64,000 nucleotides of DNA from Clostridium punense. GTDB taxonomy: Bacteria; Bacillota; Clostridia; Clostridiales; Clostridiaceae. Shown in pieces: positions 57,901 through 64,000 of the stretch. Where the stretch lies: assembly GCF_017874425.1 (NCBI RefSeq), contig NZ_JAGGLL010000017.1:1-64000 (forward strand), written 5' to 3'. The notes under the pieces were generated by a model, which saw only the letters and a program-made list of their open reading frames with translations, was not told the origin of the DNA and searched no databases. Every line of letters starts with the position of its first letter. Position 1 is the stretch's first letter. Position numbers and translations under genes: made by a program.

Positions 57901-60900
57901 AAGTATCTTGGTGTTCCTAAAGTTTCATAAATAAATTTCTCCATATCACCTTCTTCAATCCAAGTAGTACCAAGCCTAATATCAATTTCACTTGCTTCAA
58001 GTTCTTTAGGCTGCACTTGCTCTAATGCTATTACATTTCCTGTAAATAAAGCTGCATTGGTTTCTGCATATACTTTAGCAATTCTAAGCTTTTGCCTTAC
58101 ATTTCCGCTTAAATATTCATCTTGTGGTTCCCATCCTTTTAAAATATCATCTTTATCATAATGTTCAGGGTTTAAAAAGATTTGTCCTTTTAGCTCTTCT
58201 ATAATATTTTCTGGTGAACTATCATAAAGCTCTAACATTAAAGATAAGTCCACCTTACCTTTTTCATTTAGGCTTACAGTTAATGCTTCAATAGCTGTAT
58301 CAACTTCTGTAATTTTCTCTAGTGGTCTAATTGTCTGCTTTGTAAACATATCAGCCTTAGTAACTTTATTAGCTTCATCAACAACTTCTAATGAGCATAA
58401 AAGGGGATAATCATTGTCATCTCTGAATGCTGTGTTATTAGCTCTTGAAGTAATATATCCATACTTCTTAACAAAGCTATCATACCTACTATTTAGAACG
58501 GCTTGTTTTTCCTTTAATTCTGTTTCAGTACATCCATTGGTTTGAATATCAATGATTTCCCTTGTAATCTCTCTAACACTATGAAGCCCTTTAATTCGTT
58601 CTAAGGTTTTACCTGTTTCATCAATTCTTCTCATAGAAGCATTTTCACGATAATATAAATTTTCTCCAACAAAAGTGTATGTGTAATTTCTTACATTAGG
58701 GTCCGCTGGTATTTCATCTTCTGAATTAATATATTCTCTTTCATAACTACCTATATCAGCATTTAAGTTTTCAATAGCTTTATTCAACGCTTCTTTAAGG
58801 TCAAAGTTTTCATCATCATTAACTAATGCTGTGTATTTACTGCCCTCACCATACATTCTTTGGTCAAAAATCATTTTACCTAGAAGCATATCTGGATTAT
58901 CAATAAAATACTCATTTACAGGAATTTTATCTTCTGTTAATCCTATATGAAGCCAATTAGGTTCATTTACAGACACTCTTTCACGTTTCTGTAAGAATAT
59001 AATATCTGTTGTAACATCAGTATTTGCATTAGCTTTAAAAGCTGTATTGGGAAGCCTTATTGCTCCTATTAAATCAGCTCTTTCAGCAAGATATTTTCTT
59101 ACTGAACTGTTTTCTTTATCAAGAGTTCCTTTACTTGTAACAAAAGCAACTACTCCTCCTGGTCTTACTTTATCTAAGGCCTTTGCAAAGAAATAATCAT
59201 GAATTAAAAAGTTGTGCTTATCATAATTAGGATCATGTAGTTTGTAATCTCCAAAAGGAACATTACCAATAGCTACATCAAAGAAGTTATCTGGATAATT
59301 ACTTTCTTCAAAACCTTGTATTTTAATATTTGCCTTTTGATATAACTGCTTTGATATTCTTCCTGAAATATCATCAAGCTCTACTCCATAAAGCTTTGAG
59401 CCTTCCATACTTTCTGGTAAGGTTGAAAAGAAATTTCCCACTCCCATAGCTGGCTCTAATATATTGCCTAACTTAAATCCAAATTTCTCAATAGCTTTAT
59501 ACATAGCTTCAATAACTATTGGTGAAGTATAGTGAGCATTAGGTGTAGATGCCCTAGCTGATGAATATTCTTCAGGTGTTAATAAAGATTTCAGCTCTGC
59601 ATATTCGTTATTCCATCCACCTGAATTTATATCAAAGGCTTGCGGCATTCCACCCCATCCAACATACTTTGCTAGTATCTTTTGTTCTTCTGCTGTTGCA
59701 AATCTATTTTCTTCTTCAATAACCTTTAAAGTTTTAATAGCTTCAACATTATTTCTAAACTTTGTCTTAAGTCCACCAACTCCAATTTCATCTTCTGGAC
59801 TATATTTATAATTTATAGGCTTATGTTTTTCTATAGCTATCTTTTCTTCATTTGTTTTAATTTCTTTCAAAACAGTATCTTCTTCATTACTTTTATCTTT
59901 TTTATTTTCTGGCATTAAAAAAGAGCCACCATTAAGTGACTCAATAAAGTTCGTTTGTATTTTATTGTCTATCTGATTTGATACACTATCTCCAATAGAA
60001 CTATTTCTTCTGCTGTCTGTTTCACTTGTTCCCTGTACTTGAAGCTCTCCATGGTGTTCTTTGGATTTTTTATTGGATTTGTCTTCAATATCTGTTCCAT
60101 TATTAACTCCAGTTTCCCATAGGCTTCCTTGTTCACCTTGTGCATTGTCGGCATCAGTTCCCCCTTTGCCAAAAGTAAGCTGTATCTGTTCGGATGATTT
60201 TCCTTCAGATAATTCAGTGCCATCTGTCCATACTTCCCTAATGGCTTCTCGTCTGCTTCCTTGTCCTTGGATATTTGAATCTCTGGATAAAATATCCCCT
60301 CTACTTCCTTGTAATTCATTGCTAATGCTTCTTTCATTATTTCTCTCACTCCTTTTTTCTCTAATAATTAGATTTACTTCACTTTCAATTTCTCTTAGAA
60401 TTTCTTGGGATATACTACATACTGCATTGCCTAAACGGAAAGTAAGTGGCAATGTATTAAAATGTGTAATCAATCTAAAACTGTTATCATCATTGTAAAT
60501 AGGAGAGTCTATACCACATCTTTTAGCTACCATATAATGACTACTTTCAATAATAGTTTGAGCAAAACAACTTATAAGCCCTTCCATAGGTAAATCTTGA
60601 AGCCATGTATTTTGGGTATCATTTTCAAAATCTGCAAAGCTATTTTCAAGACTTGCATTAACCTTCATTTCAACCAATTCTCCAATTAAACCCTCTAAAT
60701 CATTATGTGAAAAATCGTATTTTTTATTAAGCTTGTCTATAAGCGAAGGAGTAATGTTATTATTTAAACTCCACAACTTAGGAATTGTATGTGGCTCACC
60801 ATTAGTATCTTTAACATCAAATAAGTACTCAAGCTTTAAACTTGGCTTAGAAGTATCAAAAACTGCAATACTTCTTGTTCCTCTATTGATATACCTTCCT

Positions 60901-61097
60901 ATCTTTCTATTCCAAATTTCCATGTTAGCAACCATTGTTGCATCAGGTCTTTGAGCATAAATTAAAATAGCATTATCAAAATTGTATTTATAAATCCTTG
61001 CTGCAAAGGTTAAAAAGTCTTTCCACTCCTTTTTACTTTCTGTAACAACATCAGTTATCTTTTCATAAATTTCTTTTACCTCTTTATATCTACTCAT
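54990..61097 (-). CDS. Giant methylase-helicase, DarB/LtrC-like
   Basis: 2,035 residues. N-terminal part is ArdC/LtrC-like ([20 protein letters not shown]). An N6-adenine methylase-like fold follows: SAM site [13 protein letters not shown] near 549 and motif IV NVPFGDY near 613, where active enzymes usually have NPPF/Y. A SNF2-type helicase has Walker A GAGKS near 1229, DEAH near 1394 and motif [12 protein letters not shown] near 1726. Similar giant proteins on plasmids and phage P1 (DarB) protect entering DNA from restriction. The altered motif IV makes catalysis uncertain. It overlaps parB by eight bases. Confidence 0.85.
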   Translation of the reverse strand: MSRYKEVKEIYEKITDVVTESKKEWKDFLTFAARIYKYNFDNAILIYAQRPDATMVANMEIWNRKIGRYINRGTRSIAVFDTSKPSLKLEYLFDVKDTNGEPHTIPKLWSLNNNITPSLIDKLNKKYDFSHNDLEGLIGELVEMKVNASLENSFADFENDTQNTWLQDLPMEGLISCFAQTIIESSHYMVAKRCGIDSPIYNDDNSFRLITHFNTLPLTFRLGNAVCSISQEILREIESEVNLIIREKRSERNNERSISNELQGSRGDILSRDSNIQGQGSRREAIREVWTDGTELSEGKSSEQIQLTFGKGGTDADNAQGEQGSLWETGVNNGTDIEDKSNKKSKEHHGELQVQGTSETDSRRNSSIGDSVSNQIDNKIQTNFIESLNGGSFLMPENKKDKSNEEDTVLKEIKTNEEKIAIEKHKPINYKYSPEDEIGVGGLKTKFRNNVEAIKTLKVIEEENRFATAEEQKILAKYVGWGGMPQAFDINSGGWNNEYAELKSLLTPEEYSSARASTPNAHYTSPIVIEAMYKAIEKFGFKLGNILEPAMGVGNFFSTLPESMEGSKLYGVELDDISGRISKQLYQKANIKIQGFEESNYPDNFFDVAIGNVPFGDYKLHDPNYDKHNFLIHDYFFAKALDKVRPGGVVAFVTSKGTLDKENSSVRKYLAERADLIGAIRLPNTAFKANANTDVTTDIIFLQKRERVSVNEPNWLHIGLTEDKIPVNEYFIDNPDMLLGKMIFDQRMYGEGSKYTALVNDDENFDLKEALNKAIENLNADIGSYEREYINSEDEIPADPNVRNYTYTFVGENLYYRENASMRRIDETGKTLERIKGLHSVREITREIIDIQTNGCTETELKEKQAVLNSRYDSFVKKYGYITSRANNTAFRDDNDYPLLCSLEVVDEANKVTKADMFTKQTIRPLEKITEVDTAIEALTVSLNEKGKVDLSLMLELYDSSPENIIEELKGQIFLNPEHYDKDDILKGWEPQDEYLSGNVRQKLRIAKVYAETNAALFTGNVIALEQVQPKELEASEIDIRLGTTWIEEGDMEKFIYETLGTPRYFQNSNSRYSNNEIKVHYNNYNASWSIENKGADGNSIAATETFGTKRINAYYIIEESLNLRTVTVKDRIEDGDSIRYVLNQKETMLAREKQNQLKEEFKNWLFRDPDRRKKYVEFYNENFNNIRLREYDGSHLTFAGMNPDIKLRKHQVNAIARILYGGSTLLAHCVGAGKSFEMIASGMELKRLGLAKKSIYVVPNHLTEQMGAEFLRLYPSANILVTTKKDFQKQNRRKFVSRIATGAYDAIIIGHSQFEKIPISKERQERMLNYQIEQMTYAIEQTKRERGENWSIKQMEKFKKGLESELKSLLDASKKDDVINFEELGIDCMFVDEAHYYKNCAVFSKMRNVAGISNTRAKKASDMLMKCQYLHEVNGGRGVIFATGTPISNSMTEMYVMQRYLQNHELERRGIHHFDAWAASFGEVVSSLELAPEGTGYRFRSRFSKFTNLPELMTLFKNIADVQTSDVLQLPVPKLKNDNYILAASEPNEFIQDVMMEFVERAERIRNGMVDPSSDNMLKITNEARLLGTDPRLLDINAINDPASKVNQCIENIYEEYSKSQDIKGTQIVFCDVGTPNSDGRFSVYDYVKQELMRRGVPEDEVCFIHDAKNEIQREQIFSDMRSGNKRVIIGSTPKMGTGTNIQDRLIALHHLDCPYRPSDIEQREGRILRQGNMNSEVNIYRYVTKNTFDSYLWQIVEQKQKFISQIMTSKSVARNCEDVDETVLSYAEVKALATGNPLIKEKMDIDNEVSRLRVLKSAYDNQKYTMQDNFTFKYPKLINEAKQQLECVIKDINKRDMNKINDFAITINGKLFDEREKAGTMMEALSSKIPKGEELHIGTYRGFDLMLRRNIFYEKVELILHGNSKYTVELGDSPHGNMIRIENALNNLENKLSSIEDKIEEYQRNLQQSKIEYEKPFQYEEELKVKVARQFELNTLLDMNKKDEEVLVDEDTLNSVDDEAAIDVEREDEEIAI

Positions 61098-62076
61098 TCA
61101 AAACCTCCTTCCCTTGTGACTTGAAATATAATTCCAAAGCTTTTTCAATAACATCTTCAATTTCAGGTTGCTTAGTTTCAGGTGCAAAGAATTTATTGAT
61201 AAGCTTAGGTTTCAATTTAATAGGTGATGGCTTATTTGCCTTTTGCTTCTTATTTAATTCTCCTGAAAGAATTGCATAAGCTGTTTCTTCATCTAACTTT
61301 TTACTCTCTGAATAAGTCCTAAGTACTTCTGCTTTTTTCATGTCCACCTTAAAGTTATGTTCTGAAAGAATAAGTTCTACAGTATATTGTTCTTCCTCGG
61401 TTAGATATGAAAGGGTTACTGAAGCTGTAAAAGGTATTTCTTCTATATCTAATCTATCTTTTAATTCCTTTATAAGATTGCATATTCTTAAATACCTTGA
61501 TACTGATCTCCCTGAAAGATTATAAGTTTTTCCTGTTTCATCTGCACTTGTCAACTTCTCGCCAACTTGTCGAGAAGTTTCTTCATCTTTGATTTCATCA
61601 GCCTTTAGCAAAGTTTCTATCTCTTTTAAAATGTCTGTTCTTTTACCTTGAGAAGCTAATGATTTATGGTGCTGTTCTAATGCAGTTGCTCTCTCTGAGT
61701 GAAGCATATCACTAAAAGAACGTTGCATAAGATTTGTTTCAGTTACAATAAGCATTGCTTCTTCATCTTCAAGGTTTTCTTTAATTATTACTGGTACTTT
61801 TAATAATCCTGCTGTTTTAGCAGCATTTACTCTGTTATGACCAGATAAAATTTCAAACTCTTCACCTTTAGGTCTTACAATAACAGGAACAATAACTCCA
61901 AGTTCCCTAATGCTTCTAACCATATTTTCAAAGCGTTCACCATCATATAATTTAAAAGGATGATTTGCAAAAGATAGAAGCTTTGATATATCAATTTCAG
62001 TTTGATTAGTAGCTTCTTTTTCCTCTGTATTTTCTCCAAACATATCTGCTAAACTCATTAACTTCTTCTCACTCAT
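61090..62076 (-). CDS. parB: ParB-type partition protein
   Basis: 328 residues. The nuclease-like N-terminus holds [11 protein letters not shown] and [19 protein letters not shown]; the middle is a HTH ([20 protein letters not shown]). It binds parS sites and works with ParA in segregation. It overlaps parA by four bases. No parS site was identified. Confidence 0.92.
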   Translation of the reverse strand: MSEKKLMSLADMFGENTEEKEATNQTEIDISKLLSFANHPFKLYDGERFENMVRSIRELGVIVPVIVRPKGEEFEILSGHNRVNAAKTAGLLKVPVIIKENLEDEEAMLIVTETNLMQRSFSDMLHSERATALEQHHKSLASQGKRTDILKEIETLLKADEIKDEETSRQVGEKLTSADETGKTYNLSGRSVSRYLRICNLIKELKDRLDIEEIPFTASVTLSYLTEEEQYTVELILSEHNFKVDMKKAEVLRTYSESKKLDEETAYAILSGELNKKQKANKPSPIKLKPKLINKFFAPETKQPEIEDVIEKALELYFKSQGKEVLNE

Positions 62077-62852
62077 ATTGCCACAACCTCCTTTGCAAAC
62101 TCCCCATATGCTATGGACACTTTATTCTTAGGATCATATTCTATGGTGCTTTTACTTCTCATATTAGCTTCTCCAACCTTTACTGATGTTGGTATCTTGC
62201 TATTGAATATATTAATACTACTTCCATATGCTTCTTGAATAATTGATAGTACTTCCTTTGATAGCTTCATTCTCTCTGCATACATTGTAAGAAGAATTCC
62301 ATCAACTTGTATTTTAGGATTAATCCTCTTTTTAACTCTTATAATATTTCTTAATACCAACTCCAAACCTTTAGCAGAAAGATATTGAGGAGTAACAGGT
62401 ATAATAACACTATCACAAGCTGCAAGAGCATTAATTGTTAGCATTCCAAGTGATGGTGAACAGTCAATAATAACATAGTCATAATCTCCTTTAATTTCAT
62501 CAACAATGGACTTTAAAACAAGTTCTCTACTCATAACATTAACAAGTGCTATTTCTATTGCAGACAACTCTAAATTACAAGGAATAAGTTCTATGTTTCC
62601 CGTTGAAAGAATATATCCATCTTTTTTAGGTAGATTTTTCTCTTCAATAGCCAGTGCCATTAAATTATATATTGTAGTATTAATGCTATCAGTGTTATCA
62701 TATCCAAAGCACACAGTTAAACTGCTCTGAGGGTCAAAGTCTATAAGTAAAACTTTCTTTCCCTTTTCAGATAAAGCATATCCTAAATTTAAAGCTGTTA
62801 CCGTTTTAGCTACTCCCCCTTTTTGATTAACGATTGCTATTACTTTACTCAT
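62073..62852 (-). CDS. parA: ParA-type partition ATPase
   Basis: 259 residues from ATG 62852, with GGAGG upstream; an upstream in-frame start adds 17 poor residues. Deviant Walker A is NQKGGVAKTVTALNLG, and VLLIDFDPQSSLT is the switch strand. It is first in the long minus-strand block and is read from the promoter at 62917-62945. Confidence 0.94.
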   Translation of the reverse strand: MSKVIAIVNQKGGVAKTVTALNLGYALSEKGKKVLLIDFDPQSSLTVCFGYDNTDSINTTIYNLMALAIEEKNLPKKDGYILSTGNIELIPCNLELSAIEIALVNVMSRELVLKSIVDEIKGDYDYVIIDCSPSLGMLTINALAACDSVIIPVTPQYLSAKGLELVLRNIIRVKKRINPKIQVDGILLTMYAERMKLSKEVLSIIQEAYGSSINIFNSKIPTSVKVGEANMRSKSTIEYDPKNKVSIAYGEFAKEVVAI

Positions 62853-62915
62853 ATTTTTAGCCTCCACCTTCCCAAATTTAATTTTGTTGTTCTTATGGTT
62901 CACATTTTATAATTT

Positions 62916-62945
62916 AATAATACACTTTAAAGTGTGTTATTGCAA
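62916..62945 (-). promoter_or_regulatory. par promoter with operator-like palindrome
   Basis: On the minus strand, TTGCAA (62945-62940), a 17-base spacer and TATTAT (62922-62917) make a good sigma-A-type promoter. The spacer and -10 are covered by AATAATACACTTTAAAGTGT with its near-perfect mirror arm, 62916-62941. This fits repression by the divergent XRE protein. Confidence 0.7.
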
Positions 62946-62994
62946 GTAATATTAAATTATTTAGTTTGATTTAGTTTGATTTTATTTGTATTTA

Positions 62995-63023
62995 TTGATA
63001 AATCACATTAAAAAGTGTATATT
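62995..63023 (+). promoter_or_regulatory. Promoter of the XRE regulator gene, with related operator
   Basis: TTGATA (62995-63000), 17 bases, TATATT (63018-63023). The spacer contains CACATTAAAAAGTG, matching the core of the par-promoter palindrome (CACTTTAAAGTG). The regulator probably controls both promoters. Confidence 0.7.
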
Positions 63024-63049
63024 ATTGTTATTAAGGATGGTGAAACTTT

Positions 63050-63265
63050 ATGGCTTTAACAATGGGCGAAAAAATTCGCATTTTAATAAAACGCAAAAAA
63101 ATTACTATATCGGAGCTTGCAAATTTAATTGGAACTACTAATCAAAACTTATCCAACAAACTTACTCGTGATAATTTTTCAGAAAAAGAGCTCCAGCAAA
63201 TTGCTGAAGTTCTTGGATGTAAATTTGAAGGATTTTTTGTTTTTGAGGATGGGGATAAAATCTAA
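63050..63265 (+). CDS. XRE-family regulator
   Basis: 71 residues from ATG 63050, with AGGATGG upstream. A single HTH domain: KITISELANLIGTTNQNLSN is the helix-turn-helix. It is the only intact plus-strand gene in the right half and faces the par operon. Likely represses its own gene and the transfer/partition block. Confidence 0.88.
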   Translation: MALTMGEKIRILIKRKKITISELANLIGTTNQNLSNKLTRDNFSEKELQQIAEVLGCKFEGFFVFEDGDKI

Positions 63266-63292
63266 CTCCTACTTTCTTATTTTTAAAACACA

Positions 63293-63333
63293 AAAGGCTA
63301 TGAAAGTAAATTATATAATCTTTCATAGCCTTT
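63293..63333. terminator. Bidirectional intrinsic terminator
   Basis: AAAGGCTATGAAAG (63293-63306) pairs perfectly with CTTTCATAGCCTTT (63320-63333), followed by a T-run on the plus strand and A/T-rich on the minus. It separates the XRE gene and the convergent HerA-like gene. Confidence 0.85.
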
Positions 63334-63351
63334 TTTATTATTTTTTATATT

Positions 63352-64000
63352 TTATTTTTTCCATCGTCTTAATACATCATCTATTGTAACTTCACAAATA
63401 GTATGGTTATCTATTTCTCTCCAATTTTCTTTCCAAACATCATGAACTTTTACATTCTCTGACTTAGGTTCCGGACTAGGCATGTCCATTCTAATAATTG
63501 CTGGAATTGGTGATGCATCCCCAACTACCAAACACTCTCCTGGAGACAAGGTTGGCAGAACATCAGCAACAGAACTCGCATTGTTTGGCAACAAATTTTT
63601 TATATAGCTCTGATCTGCCATATTTGTAAGTTTTAAAGATATAAAATTATTGCATTGTGCGAATATTGTATCAGACACTTCACTAGGTCGTTGACTAACT
63701 ACCATTAAACTCAATCCATATTTTCTTCCTTCTTTAGCAATTCTCTCTATCGACTTTTTCGAAGCATTGTAATCTGCTCCACCATTTTTGGGTATATAAT
63801 TATGTGCCTCCTCACAGACAATCATAAACGGAACATCATTTGTTTTATTTTTATCATGCATTAATTTAGAATAATGAAAAGCAAAATCAAAAGTTATTCT
63901 TGAAATCAAACTAATTGTAATTGATAAAACTTCGAATGGTATTCCACTTAAATCAATAATACTCACATTAGCTCTATTTAAGTAACCTAAAAATTGTTTC
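63352..64000 (-). CDS. HerA-like ATPase, C-terminal part (5' end beyond window)
   Basis: The frame is open through the right edge (KQFLGYLNRANVSIIDLSG). At least 215 residues are seen, including MIVCEEAHNYIPKNGG (Walker B), GRKYGLSLMVVSQRPSEVSD and a Gln/Arg-containing end as in HerA/FtsK-type translocases. HerA proteins work with NurA, or with SIR2-, DUF4297- or nuclease-type partners in anti-phage systems. The partner would lie upstream, outside this window. Confidence 0.85.
   Translation of the reverse strand, partial: KQFLGYLNRANVSIIDLSGIPFEVLSITISLISRITFDFAFHYSKLMHDKNKTNDVPFMIVCEEAHNYIPKNGGADYNASKKSIERIAKEGRKYGLSLMVVSQRPSEVSDTIFAQCNNFISLKLTNMADQSYIKNLLPNNASSVADVLPTLSPGECLVVGDASPIPAIIRMDMPSPEPKSENVKVHDVWKENWREIDNHTICEVTIDDVLRRWKK

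Noticed and set aside
60061-60498. Plus-strand 145-codon open frame opposite the giant helicase, and minus-strand frame at 59969-60349
   Set aside because: Both lie wholly in the long helicase gene in other frames and lack ribosome sites. The low-complexity, Glu/Ser/Gln-rich DNA there leaves several frames open by chance.

Overview
The window is very AT-rich, uses strong AGGAGG-type ribosome binding sites and encodes Firmicutes-type proteins throughout. The best guess is a Clostridium-like anaerobe. Almost every gene is on the minus strand. No rRNA, tRNA, CRISPR array or chromosomal housekeeping block was seen. A partition module (ParA/ParB), relaxase, coupling protein and type IV secretion genes make a conjugative plasmid or large conjugative element the likely setting.

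Region 1 (1-14133, minus) is a nonribosomal peptide synthetase (NRPS) locus. In transcription order it has (a) a loading NRPS, C-A-T-E, whose adenylation code reads as asparagine and whose epimerase makes D-Asn; (b) a serine peptidase of the ClbP/ZmaM kind fused to a cyclic-peptide-type ABC exporter; and (c) an elongation NRPS, C-A(Val-like)-T-C-A(Ser)-, which runs off the left edge. This is the layout of an N-acyl-D-Asn prodrug system. The peptide is made inactive with an acyl-D-Asn cap, and the membrane peptidase removes the cap during export. The peptidase gene is split by an ORF-less group II intron (8099-8974). Precise removal of the intron restores a 1,023-codon reading frame.

Region 2 (14134-32102) is a scrambled accessory zone. 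It holds two relics of one IS1182-like element (one killed by a single nonsense codon), two decayed IS110-family relics and reverse-transcriptase scraps. It also carries a sugar/envelope set: UDP-glucose dehydrogenase, nucleotide-sugar epimerase and a HAD acid phosphatase. A second cargo set has a B12-type radical SAM enzyme, a glycosyltransferase, another radical SAM protein and a FlaR-like P-loop protein. At its right end are a type II thioesterase and an Sfp-type phosphopantetheinyl transferase, followed by a broken second copy of the loading-NRPS 5' end. A scrap of the thioesterase 3' end also lies near the intact NRPS. The thioesterase-NRPS junction therefore exists twice, and the intervening DNA separates parts of what was probably one operon.

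Region 3 (32455-62852, minus) is a conjugation/maintenance block. In transcription order it runs parA, parB, a giant DarB/LtrC-like methylase-helicase, RadC, a Toprim primase-like protein, a probable oriT, mobC, relaxase, VirD4, VirB2-like, a pilin-like protein, VirB6-like and PrgI. Next comes a full Tad-type pilus set (prepilin peptidase, CpaB, TadZ, TadA, TadB, TadC, two pseudopilins). It ends with surface proteins, VirB4, a C39-like peptidase and two regulators. A divergent XRE regulator (63050-63265) faces parA across two promoters that share an operator-like motif. The right edge holds part of a HerA-like ATPase.
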